A stretch of 64,000 nt of DNA from Dawidia cretensis. Its GTDB lineage: Bacteria > Bacteroidota > Bacteroidia > Cytophagales > Cyclobacteriaceae. The translations under genes were made by a program, and so were the position numbers. The stretch spans positions 62,001 through 126,000 of the forward strand of contig NZ_JAHESE010000002.1 of assembly GCF_018598175.1 (NCBI RefSeq). The letters are read 5' to 3'. How positions within the stretch are numbered: position 1 is the stretch's first letter; the number at the start of each line of letters is the position of its first letter. Positions 51,956-60,085 of the stretch are shown here, one piece after another. The notes beneath the pieces are model-generated. The model made no database searches. It saw only the letters and a program-made list of their open reading frames with translations, and had not been told where the DNA came from.

Positions 51956-53107
51956 ATGAAACTCCGGATACTTCTCATACTGATATCAGCCTTCCTGGCT
52001 ATGACGGCCTCCGCGCAAAAGGGAGGTTTTGACGGCATCGGCACGAACATGGATAACCTCTACAGGCTGTCGGATGCGCTGACGCGTTCGATAAGCCCGG
52101 AGAACCCTACCGGCGAAAAAGGCAAAGGCGGCATGGCGAAGGAAGGCACTGCCTCGGGCCCCGCGAAAGATCTCGGTCCGGGATGGAAGATCAACCCGTT
52201 CATCCGCATCGCCGCGCATACCACCTATACCCTCGCCGAGATCGATGGTGGCGGCGCCCTGCAGCATATCTGGATGACACCCACCGGCAACTGGCGCTAC
52301 AGCATTTTGCGCATGTACTGGGACGACGAAAAGGAACCGTCGGTGGAGGTGCCCGTTGGCGATTTTTTTGCCGCCGCGTATGAATACAAGCCAATCACAT
52401 CGCTCGCGGTGTGCGTCAATCCCGGCAGCGCCTTCAATAGCTACTGGGTAATGCCCTTTCGGAAGAAATGCCGCATCACGATGGAAAACATAGCGGATGA
52501 AGAAATGATCCTGTACTATCAGATCGATTACACACGCACGACGGTGCCCGAGGATGCCGCCTATTTCCACGCGCAATTCCGCCGGGTGAACCCCTTGCCC
52601 TACAAGGACGTATATACCATCGTCGACGGCATCAAAGGTAAAGGGCACTTTGTCGGCACGTATATGCTCTGGCAGAGCAACAGCAACGGCTGGTGGGGAG
52701 AAGGAGAGATCAAGTTCTATATGGATGGCGACACACAGTACCCCACGATCTGCGGCACCGGCACGGAAGACTACTTCTGTGGCTCCTATGCGTTCGCTGT
52801 AAAAGACAAGAACGGTCAACAGCAGTACGAAGATTATTCAACTCCGTATGCGGGCTTCCATGCGTTCAAACCGGACGGCACCTTCAAATCTCAGACGATG
52901 TTCGGAATGTACCGGTGGCACATCACCGATCCGGTTCGTTTCAATAAGGATTTGAAAATCACGATTCAGGCGCTTGGCTGGCGCAGCGGCATGCGTTACC
53001 TGCCGTTGCAAGATGATATATCCTCTGTGGCGTTCTGGTACCAGGCAGAGCCACATGCGCCGTTTCCGAAGATTCACCTACGAGATGGGTTGGAAATCGT
53101 ACGGTAG
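51956..53107 (+). CDS. GH172 (DUF2961) glycoside hydrolase
   Basis: 383 residues from the ATG at 51956 (MKLRILLILISAFLAMTASAQ, Sec signal peptide; the ATG at 51926 precedes it needlessly). The DUF2961 fold is clear: AEIDGGGALQHIWMT near the start, and the two catalytic regions NGWWGEGEIKFYMDGD (Glu249/Glu251) and TICGTGTEDYFCGS (Glu271), where characterised GH172 enzymes place their acid/base and nucleophile. Known members act on alpha-D-fructofuranosides/difructose anhydride or on alpha-D-arabinofuranosides. Here the PUL context (GH92, DUF5005/DUF4185-like) suggests a furanose-containing glycan. Secreted and probably active as an oligomer. Last gene of the PUL; convergent with the LytTR gene. 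Confidence 0.88.
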   Translation: MKLRILLILISAFLAMTASAQKGGFDGIGTNMDNLYRLSDALTRSISPENPTGEKGKGGMAKEGTASGPAKDLGPGWKINPFIRIAAHTTYTLAEIDGGGALQHIWMTPTGNWRYSILRMYWDDEKEPSVEVPVGDFFAAAYEYKPITSLAVCVNPGSAFNSYWVMPFRKKCRITMENIADEEMILYYQIDYTRTTVPEDAAYFHAQFRRVNPLPYKDVYTIVDGIKGKGHFVGTYMLWQSNSNGWWGEGEIKFYMDGDTQYPTICGTGTEDYFCGSYAFAVKDKNGQQQYEDYSTPYAGFHAFKPDGTFKSQTMFGMYRWHITDPVRFNKDLKITIQALGWRSGMRYLPLQDDISSVAFWYQAEPHAPFPKIHLRDGLEIVR

Positions 53108-53134
53108 AATGAATTGGTGTATATACATATGTAA

Positions 53135-53869
53135 TCATTTCTCGAAAAGGTCGAGAAACTCCTTTTTCCTGGTCGAAGACACCTCCAACTCCTGATTGTT
53201 CTTCATCGTGACGTATCCACCTTTTCCTTTGGAATATCGGATCACATAATCTGGATTGATCATGTACGAGCGGTGGATGCGGAGGAAGCGGTGCGGAGTA
53301 AGGACTTCTTCGAAATATTTCAAAGTGCGACAGATCAGGAGCGGGGCAGTGTGCTCGAAATGGAAGCGCGTAAAGTTATCGACGGCTTCGCAGTAGAGAA
53401 TGTTTGGTACAGGGACGATCTCGAACCCTTCCATAGTGGGCAACATAATCTTTTGGGGACCGGTGGCGCGGATGTTGTCCACGAGCACTTTAGCGTGGCG
53501 AACCTGGTTATCGGCGTGCTCGGCTTTGATCTTTTCTACGGCTTTGATGAGCTCATCGATATCGATAGGCTTGAGCAGATAGTAGGCGGCGCTTTGATTG
53601 AGGGCCTGGATGGCATAATTGTCGAAGGCGGTGACGAAGACAGTTTCGAAGGAGATGTCGCCGGCCTTGTCGAGCAGGTCGAAGCCGTTGCCATAGGGCA
53701 TCTCGATGTCAAGGAAGACGATGTCGGGGGTATGCTGGCGGATAGCATCGAGGCCCGTGGCGACGGATTCGCCGAAACCGCATACAGTCACGTCGGAGCA
53801 ATATTTTTTGAGATAGCTGGCCAGAATTAGGCGGCTGTCTTTTTCATCATCTACGATCACGGCTTTCAT
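53135..53869 (-). CDS. LytTR-family response regulator
   Basis: 244 residues: receiver domain (1-~120) with acidic pair Asp7-Asp8, phospho-acceptor Asp54 (IVFLDIEMP) and the Lys of LLKPID near 105; a short linker; and a LytTR DNA-binding domain (about 140-244; IVPVPNILYCEAVDNFTRFHF, FLRIHRSYMINPDYV). It is the cognate partner of the kinase upstream, whose stop overlaps its start by 4 bp (53866-53869). Target genes are unknown. Confidence 0.95.
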   Translation of the reverse strand: MKAVIVDDEKDSRLILASYLKKYCSDVTVCGFGESVATGLDAIRQHTPDIVFLDIEMPYGNGFDLLDKAGDISFETVFVTAFDNYAIQALNQSAAYYLLKPIDIDELIKAVEKIKAEHADNQVRHAKVLVDNIRATGPQKIMLPTMEGFEIVPVPNILYCEAVDNFTRFHFEHTAPLLICRTLKYFEEVLTPHRFLRIHRSYMINPDYVIRYSKGKGGYVTMKNNQELEVSSTRKKEFLDLFEK

Positions 53870-55878
53870 GGCAGTATCCTATCTGTTTTATGAAGAGGCA
53901 GCGCTAGGTGCACAAGCGTGCCTGGGCCGGGCTGCAGGTCCTCGATGGTAACCCGATAGTCGGCTTTATATACTTTGTTGATAATATCGAGGCGCTCCTG
54001 AATGTTCTTCAGCCCGGTGGAGTTGTGTTTCTTCTGATTGGAAGTCTTCAACGCTGCCGAGCGCTTGCGTCCAATGCCGTTGTCGCTGATCTCGACCATC
54101 AGCGTTGTGTCTTGCTGATAGAAACGCAGGGTGAGCATGCCCCTCTCTTCTTTGTAACGCAATCCGTGCCACACGGCGTTTTCGATATAGGGTTGGATGA
54201 GCATGGGGGGAACTTCAATCGCTTCGGCGTTGATGCTCTCGTCGATATCGATGCGATAGTCGAACTTATCGCGGAAGCGGTAGTGTTCCAGTTTGAGGTA
54301 GAGCGCCAGGATCTCCTGTTCTTTGAAGAGCGGGATGAAGTCCTCCTGCGAGTTCTCCAGCACGAGGCGCATGAGCTGGGAGAACTCAGAGAGAAATTTA
54401 TTAGCGGTTCGCTCGTCCTGTTCAGCGATGAAATGATTCACGGAGTTGAGGGCGTTGAAGATGAAATGGGGGTTCATCTGGCTGCGCAGCGACTTGAGGG
54501 CCAGGAGCTGGTTGGCCACTTTGCTGGCCTGTGCGTTCTTGTAGATATAGTATGACGTGATAGTCGTGATGAGCAGGATGACCAGCAGGCCATAAATGAC
54601 GAGTTTCTGGCGCGATACGGTAGCCTGTTCAATCGTTTCTTCACGTTTACCGACAGATACGTTTTTGCTGAGCTCTTCGATGTCGCGTTGCTGGCCGAGG
54701 AGCGAAGAGTTAGTAATCTGTCGTTCTTCCTGAATGCGTTGCGACCGGGTCACGGCGTCGCTGTACTTGCGGTAGGCACCGAGGGCCTGGGTGGTCCTGC
54801 CGTTCTTTTCATAGATGTCGGCCAGGGTGAGGTAAGCCTTGGCCTGTGCCTTGGGGTTTGCGAGCGTATCGGCGATGCGGGCGGCTTCTTCGATCTCCCG
54901 GAGGGCTGCTGCGTCTTCTCCCTTCGCTACGAGGGTTTTGCTGATCTCCACTTTATCGTTGGTAACCTCGTCAAGGTTCCTGCTCTCCAGGTTGAATTCG
55001 ATGGACTTGTTACGCAGCTCGATCTCGTCGTCGTAGAGGTTCTGCCCGCGAAGCACATCGGCTATCTCTTCCTTGGTCTCCTGCAGCGACTTCACGCCTT
55101 CGGCGTCGTTCTTGTTGACGCGCAGCTGGGCGAGAGAATTGTCGTAGAGGTTCTTGGTTTGTGGAATGTCGTTCAACCGCGCGTATATCTTGGCCTTTTG
55201 ATTTTGAACGCGCATATCCAGGGTATTGCTGCTGATTGCCTTACCACCCTGCGGGGGAAGATTGTCCAATACCCTGAGCGCTTCGGTATAGTTGCTCATC
55301 TGATAATAGGTCTCAGAGAGATCGAGGGTACGGTCTATGCGCTGGTTCCGGTCGAGTCTGAGGTCGAGCGCCTGCTGAAAATATTGGAGCGCCACGTTGA
55401 AGTCGCCAAGCTTGAGGCTGGTGTTGCCCAGACCACGCAGCGTACGCTGATAATCCATAGTAGTGGTGGGGACGTCTTTGGGATTTTTATGGGCATTTAA
55501 TATCTGATGGGCTTGCAGGTAGTTTTCGCGGGAGAGCTTCCATTCCTGGATGCCTTCGTTGATCTCGCCGATCAACATATGACTACGGGCTTCGTTGAGC
55601 ACGTCGCCCGAGGCCAGGCTCAAGCCCAGCGCCTCGCGCACCTTGGTCAGCGCCTCGCCTGGGTTGCTGTCTTTCAACGAAGCCGCTTCTTCCAGCAAAT
55701 CCGCGGGGTTGGTGCGGCGGGATAATTTCTTAAAGGTTTTATACGACCCCCGGTCCTCAAGTACTTTCTCATCCTTTTCAGCCGCCTTTTGCGATGGCGC
55801 CTTCTTGCTGTCCTGCGCGACGGCACTACTGATGCAGAAGAATGCAATGAGGCTCAATGTGAGGGTATGCCGGATCAT
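53866..55878 (-). CDS. LytS-type sensor histidine kinase with TPR sensor region
   Basis: About 670 residues from the ATG at 55878 (MIRHTLTLSLIAFFCISSAVAQ, signal peptide). The frame is open to 56331 but that stretch is antisense to the vWA gene and is not used. Periplasmic TPR-like helices (about 60-410; AYLTLADIYEKNGRTTQALGAYRKY), one TM helix (LVIYGLLVILLITTITSYYIY), then the His_kinase domain (LRSQMNPHFIFNALNSVNHFIAEQD, phospho-acceptor His in NPHFIF) and a HATPase (PPMLIQPYIENAVWHGL, ISDNGIGRKRS). Phosphorylates the LytTR regulator. Divergent from the vWA gene across 178 bp. Confidence 0.9.
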   Translation of the reverse strand: MIRHTLTLSLIAFFCISSAVAQDSKKAPSQKAAEKDEKVLEDRGSYKTFKKLSRRTNPADLLEEAASLKDSNPGEALTKVREALGLSLASGDVLNEARSHMLIGEINEGIQEWKLSRENYLQAHQILNAHKNPKDVPTTTMDYQRTLRGLGNTSLKLGDFNVALQYFQQALDLRLDRNQRIDRTLDLSETYYQMSNYTEALRVLDNLPPQGGKAISSNTLDMRVQNQKAKIYARLNDIPQTKNLYDNSLAQLRVNKNDAEGVKSLQETKEEIADVLRGQNLYDDEIELRNKSIEFNLESRNLDEVTNDKVEISKTLVAKGEDAAALREIEEAARIADTLANPKAQAKAYLTLADIYEKNGRTTQALGAYRKYSDAVTRSQRIQEERQITNSSLLGQQRDIEELSKNVSVGKREETIEQATVSRQKLVIYGLLVILLITTITSYYIYKNAQASKVANQLLALKSLRSQMNPHFIFNALNSVNHFIAEQDERTANKFLSEFSQLMRLVLENSQEDFIPLFKEQEILALYLKLEHYRFRDKFDYRIDIDESINAEAIEVPPMLIQPYIENAVWHGLRYKEERGMLTLRFYQQDTTLMVEISDNGIGRKRSAALKTSNQKKHNSTGLKNIQERLDIINKVYKADYRVTIEDLQPGPGTLVHLALPLHKTDRILP

Positions 55879-56056
55879 GGTTGTCAATCGCAGGAAAGTT
55901 AGCACTTTAATTCTTACCCGTTTCCGGGCCCGCCTGTCCGTGAGCCGGGGTTCACTCAGCCAGTGGGACGTTTCACCCAGCGGCACGGCACGATCACGAA
56001 GTGTAGGTATCCCCGTCACGCTTTTAGCGTAAAATTTACCAAAAACATCCAAGATC

Positions 56057-57229
56057 ATGAAGACGATATACACTTCCATCCAATTTCTGCCGCGTCTGGC
56101 CACCGTACTCCTTTTGTTGCTGGTGACAGTACATTGCCAGCCGGTACACTCTGAAAACCGGCGCGGAGACACACCCGCCGCCGAAAAAGACCAGGAGATT
56201 ATGCTGGCACTTTTGCTCGACACCAGCAACAGCATGGACGGCTTGATCGAGCAGGCCAAATCGCAACTTTGGAAAGTGGTAAACGAGCTGGCCGCCGCGA
56301 AGTGCGCCGATGGAGCAAAGCCGAGTATCAAGATTGCGCTCTATGAATATGGCAATGACAATCTTTCTCCCCAGGAGGGCTATGTGCGCCAGGTAAGCGG
56401 CTTAACGGACGACCTGGACCTGATCTCTGAAAAGCTCTTTGCGCTGACGACCAATGGTGGCGAAGAATATTGCGGCAAGGTGATCCAGACCTCGTTGCAC
56501 CAGCTGGTGTGGTCGAAGTCGGCGGCCGACCTGAAGCTCATCTTCATCGCAGGCAATGAACCCTTCACGCAGGGGCCAGTATCTTTCCGGCAGTCCTGTA
56601 CGCTGGCCAAAGAGAAAGGCGTAGTGATCAACACGATCTTTTGCGGCAGCTTCGACGAAGGCACGAATACCAGCTGGCAAAGTGGCGCGACGATCACCGG
56701 CGGTACGTATATAAGCATTGAGCAAAACCAGAAAACGGTATACATTCCTTCGCCGTATGACGAAAAGATCGATGCGCTGAACGATCAGTTGAACGATACC
56801 TATATTTATTATGGTTCTTCGGGCAAGACGAAGAAGGCGGCACAGATCGCACAAGACAATAACGCCGAAAGCTACGGACAGTCCAATAAGGCGGAGCGGG
56901 CAATCTCGAAAAGTACGCACGTCTACAAAAACTCGACCTGGGATCTGGTGGATGCAACCAAAGACGATTCGAAAGCGATCGAGAAAGCGAAGACCGAAGA
57001 GCTCCCCGACGAGATGAAGAGCATGAGCGTGGAGCAACGCAAGAGCTACATCAAAGAGAAATCCACCGAGCGTCAGCAGATTCAAACGGAGATCCAGGAA
57101 TTGAGCAAAAAGCGTCAGGAGTATATCACCACGCAAGCAAAACAAAACGGCGAGGCGGGCATGCTCGACGCCTCCATGATCCAGGCAATCAAAAAACAAG
57201 CGACTGCAAAGAAATTACGTTGGCAGTAA
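56057..57229 (+). CDS. vWA-domain lipoprotein
   Basis: 390 residues with a lipoprotein-like signal (LLLLLVTVHC). A von Willebrand factor A domain follows with an intact MIDAS start (LLLDTSNSMDG), LYEYGNDNLSPQEGYV and LIFIAGNEPFTQGP. After it comes a lysine/glutamate-rich helical tail (about 270-390; MSVEQRKSYIKEKSTERQQIQTEIQELSKKR) likely to form a coiled coil. Probably a surface or periplasmic metal-dependent adhesion/scaffold protein; no specific partner identifiable. Divergent from the LytS kinase, which could control it. A hairpin terminator follows. Confidence 0.85.
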   Translation: MKTIYTSIQFLPRLATVLLLLLVTVHCQPVHSENRRGDTPAAEKDQEIMLALLLDTSNSMDGLIEQAKSQLWKVVNELAAAKCADGAKPSIKIALYEYGNDNLSPQEGYVRQVSGLTDDLDLISEKLFALTTNGGEEYCGKVIQTSLHQLVWSKSAADLKLIFIAGNEPFTQGPVSFRQSCTLAKEKGVVINTIFCGSFDEGTNTSWQSGATITGGTYISIEQNQKTVYIPSPYDEKIDALNDQLNDTYIYYGSSGKTKKAAQIAQDNNAESYGQSNKAERAISKSTHVYKNSTWDLVDATKDDSKAIEKAKTEELPDEMKSMSVEQRKSYIKEKSTERQQIQTEIQELSKKRQEYITTQAKQNGEAGMLDASMIQAIKKQATAKKLRWQ

Positions 57230-57245
57230 GTGTATTTGGATGAAG

Positions 57246-57273
57246 AGGGTGTCTCGAAATGGCACCCTTTTTT
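57246..57273 (+). terminator. Rho-independent terminator after vWA gene
   Basis: AGGGTGTC ... GGCACCCT stem (one G-U pair) followed by a run of T, 17 bp after the stop. Confidence 0.75.
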
Positions 57274-57611
57274 GATTTATACTTGTTCATCGCTTGCCTT
57301 CGTCTCCCCCGATCGGCTTTGGTTTCCGGGGTTCTTAACGGCGTATGTTCTCATAATTTTATTCAGGTCGTGGTTATGGCGTATAACGTCCGAGCGTAAC
57401 CCACCGCCAGAAAAGACAATATCCAATCGTCAGACATGGCGGTATGAAGACTGACTTATAGCTGACGAAGTACTCTGTGCCGGTAATTCCCGGAGAGACA
57501 AATGTAGGGCAGCTCAGATTGCGGTGGCAGAAGAGATCTTTGCAAAATTCAGACATCGGTTACCCGGCTTCGGAACATCGGATTCAGATGGTTAGTATAT
57601 AATCGGCTCAA
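57274..57611. other. 338-bp intergenic region
   Basis: No gene seen. GATCTTTG at 57535-57542 is a one-mismatch -7 element about 70 bp before the next gene's start; otherwise nothing recognisable. Confidence 0.3.
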
Positions 57612-58093
57612 ATGAAAATCGACGTTAAGACATCTCCCTTTTTCGCGTGGACAATAAATATCATGGGCATCGCGCTGGCGCTTTCGGCTGGGATAGTGAT
57701 TTTTTTTCATTTTCTGATCGGTCTCGCCTTGTTGATCGTTAGTGCACTGATTTTTACCACACACTACCGACTAATGATCGACCTCGATCAACGGGTCTAC
57801 CACGACTATGTTTGGATAATGGGAATTAAGCATGGTAAGGCAGCCTCGTTCGAGAAAATCGATTACCTGTTCATTAAAAAGAGCCGGACCGTTCAAAATA
57901 TGTATGCGCGGGTTTACACAACATCCCTAAGGAAAGACGTGTACGACGCGTATTTGCGTTTTTCGGAAACCAAAAAAATACACCTTGTTACACGGGAGAG
58001 CAAACGCCTGCTTGTGAAACAAGTAAAAGCCTGGCCGCGCAGCTGGGGGTAGAGGTTATCGACTACACGAGCGGAGAAGGAAAGACGCTCTGA
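57612..58093 (+). CDS. Small membrane protein of unknown function, frameshifted near its end
   Basis: Two hydrophobic helices (about 13-32 and 35-50; MGIALALSAGIVIFFHF, LIGLALLIVSALIFTT) followed by a cytosolic beta-rich region (LMIDLDQRVYHDYVWIMGIKHG, SFEKIDYLFIKKSRTVQNMY). The open frame stops at 58052 (146 residues), but the expected end (TSKSLAAQLGVEVIDYTSGEGKTL) is encoded in another frame up to TGA 58091-58093. One extra A in the AAA at 58002-58004 joins them into 160 residues. No family recognised. Confidence 0.6.
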
Positions 58094-58131
58094 TAGTGAG
58101 AAGCTCGTCGTCAACATTCGGTCATGTGAAC

Positions 58132-59913
58132 CTATTTCAACCCCGCCCGCACCGCGCGCACCTCTTCGGCCTTGATGGCAGAGCCTCCATGGGTCATCCG
58201 GGTACGCACGTAGCTGAGAATATCGGCCACCTGCTCATCGGAAAGGAAAGCATGTGCAGGCATCACACCATCATACGTCTTGCCCCGTACCTCTATCGGT
58301 CCTGTAAGTCCTTTCAGCACAACTTCGATTAGCGTCTTGTTCGGGCCGCTTACCCATTTCGAACCGAACAGCGGCGGATACCGGTTGCCGTCGCCCTGGC
58401 CGCCGGGAAGGTGACAGGAAGCACAGTATTGGGTGTAGGCGATAGAGCCCGGCGTATCCTTGAACAGGTTGTCTTTCTTCTCATCGGGTTGCTTAATGTT
58501 GGTAGCTGTTTGTTTCCGGTTTGCCATTCCGGCAAGCTGCTGCTCGCCAAACGCTGCCTTGTCGCCTTTAAACATGATCCTCCAGATCTTGCCCTTTACG
58601 CTTTCAGTCACATAGAGCGAGCCGTCGGGTCCTTCGGAAAGTCCCATGGGCCGCGCCTTGGCATCGGAAGTATTGACGATCGTATCCCGTTGCGCAAATC
58701 CATCGGCAAACACTTCCCACGGGCCGGAGGGTTTCCCGCCTTTCATAGGCACAAACGCTACGAAATATCCGCCTTGCGGATAGGGTGCCCGTATAGTGGA
58801 GCCGTGAAAGGCGATGAAGGCGCCATTCTTGTAGCGTGCAGGAAATTGATCGCCACGGTAGAAAAGCAGGTCATTGGGTGAGAAGTGTCCGGGAAAGCCG
58901 ATGAGCGGCAGGGCTACCGTGTCGGCGCCGTCGGCCTTCTTGCCGTCGCCGCCGTATTCCGGGTTCAGTACTTTCTTGTCCTGCATGTCGTCGAAATAAT
59001 AATAAGGCCAGCCGCCGTTGGTACCTTCGGTGATCCTGAAGAACTCTTCCGAGGGAAGCAGCGCGCTCTGCCAGGGAGAGTAGAGACCCGGCCATGTCCT
59101 GGAAAAATCATCGCGTCCGTGCTGCACGGCGAACAGATTGCCATCTTCGAAATTCCAGGCCATCGCCACCAGGCTTCGCATGCCGGTAGCGTATTTTTTT
59201 CCATCACCCTGGATCTGTCCGGGCTTGTTGGCATCGAATTGCCAGACACCGCCGTGAATGTCGAGCTGCGGGCAAGGAAGCATACCGGGAGCGCCGGGCC
59301 TTCTGTTCTCCGCCTGGCACACGTCGCCGGGAGCGCCAAAGGGAACATAGATGTGCCCCTTGTCGTCAAAGGTGATCGGCTTTGTAATGTGCTCCGTTCC
59401 ACGGGGATTGGCCCGGTAAGCATCATCGATTACCATGGGCTCCGCCGTGGTATCGGGCAGGAGCTGACCGGGAATGAGCTTGCTCCGGTATACCACGCCG
59501 GTGGACGCATAATAGATATAGCCATTGTATATACGCATACCCGTGCCGTATGAGCTCGGGTCTTTGTACGTACCGAAATATTTCACAATATCGGCTTTGC
59601 CGTCGCCTGTCGTATCACGCAGGGCTACCGTCCCACCCGCGGGGGGCACGTTGCGGAGCTTCACATAGATATCGCCGTTGTCGTTCACGGCCAGGTGTCT
59701 CGCCCGCCCCACGCTGTCTACCACCACCAAAGCCTCAAAGCCATCAGCCAACGCAAGCTTTCCATTGTCAGGGTCACCCTTGGGAAGCGAGGCTTTTGTA
59801 TCGCCGGGTGAACACTGGCTGCACAGTAATATCAATAAGCCTAATGGCAAGCCAGCTAAACCCCGAAAGATCAGCTTCTCTCGGGTTCTTGGGGACAGTC
59901 GTGGTTCCTTCAT
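58132..59913 (-). CDS. Sorbosone/glucose dehydrogenase-like lipoprotein fused to cytochrome c
   Basis: 593 residues. Lipoprotein signal (LPLGLLILLCSQC) anchors it to the membrane. A six-bladed PQQ-type quinoprotein propeller follows (about 50-440; HLAVNDNGDIYVKLR, GDGKADIVKYFGTY, ITFDDKGHIYVPFGAPGDVCQ, FFRITEGTNGGWPYYYFDD, MGLSEGPDGSLYVTES). The C-terminal ~100 residues are a c-type cytochrome with CASCH heme attachment and a distal Met candidate in GVMPAH. It would oxidise an aldose or similar substrate in the periplasm and pass electrons to the respiratory chain. Its product would be an aldonolactone/aldonate, which the GntP-pentonate operon could use; this link is inference. Monocistronic. 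Confidence 0.88.
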   Translation of the reverse strand: MKEPRLSPRTREKLIFRGLAGLPLGLLILLCSQCSPGDTKASLPKGDPDNGKLALADGFEALVVVDSVGRARHLAVNDNGDIYVKLRNVPPAGGTVALRDTTGDGKADIVKYFGTYKDPSSYGTGMRIYNGYIYYASTGVVYRSKLIPGQLLPDTTAEPMVIDDAYRANPRGTEHITKPITFDDKGHIYVPFGAPGDVCQAENRRPGAPGMLPCPQLDIHGGVWQFDANKPGQIQGDGKKYATGMRSLVAMAWNFEDGNLFAVQHGRDDFSRTWPGLYSPWQSALLPSEEFFRITEGTNGGWPYYYFDDMQDKKVLNPEYGGDGKKADGADTVALPLIGFPGHFSPNDLLFYRGDQFPARYKNGAFIAFHGSTIRAPYPQGGYFVAFVPMKGGKPSGPWEVFADGFAQRDTIVNTSDAKARPMGLSEGPDGSLYVTESVKGKIWRIMFKGDKAAFGEQQLAGMANRKQTATNIKQPDEKKDNLFKDTPGSIAYTQYCASCHLPGGQGDGNRYPPLFGSKWVSGPNKTLIEVVLKGLTGPIEVRGKTYDGVMPAHAFLSDEQVADILSYVRTRMTHGGSAIKAEEVRAVRAGLK

Positions 59914-60085
59914 ATCTTCCAGTAAAAATATTCCATGTGTTGACCGCGACCTCTACACGCACAAATTCTTGTTGGTCCGGTTGTTCCTTCGGTTAATAAA
60001 TAGTAATATAATATTTTCTAAACATCCGGGGAAGTACAGTTGCCAGGGCCGGTAGCAGGAGGAGATCAACGGGAATTTCTTCTGC

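Noticed and set aside
55879-56331. 151-residue N-terminal extension of the LytS kinase
   Set aside because: It overlaps the vWA gene antisense and puts the signal peptide at residue 152; the ATG at 55878 gives a normal signal peptide.
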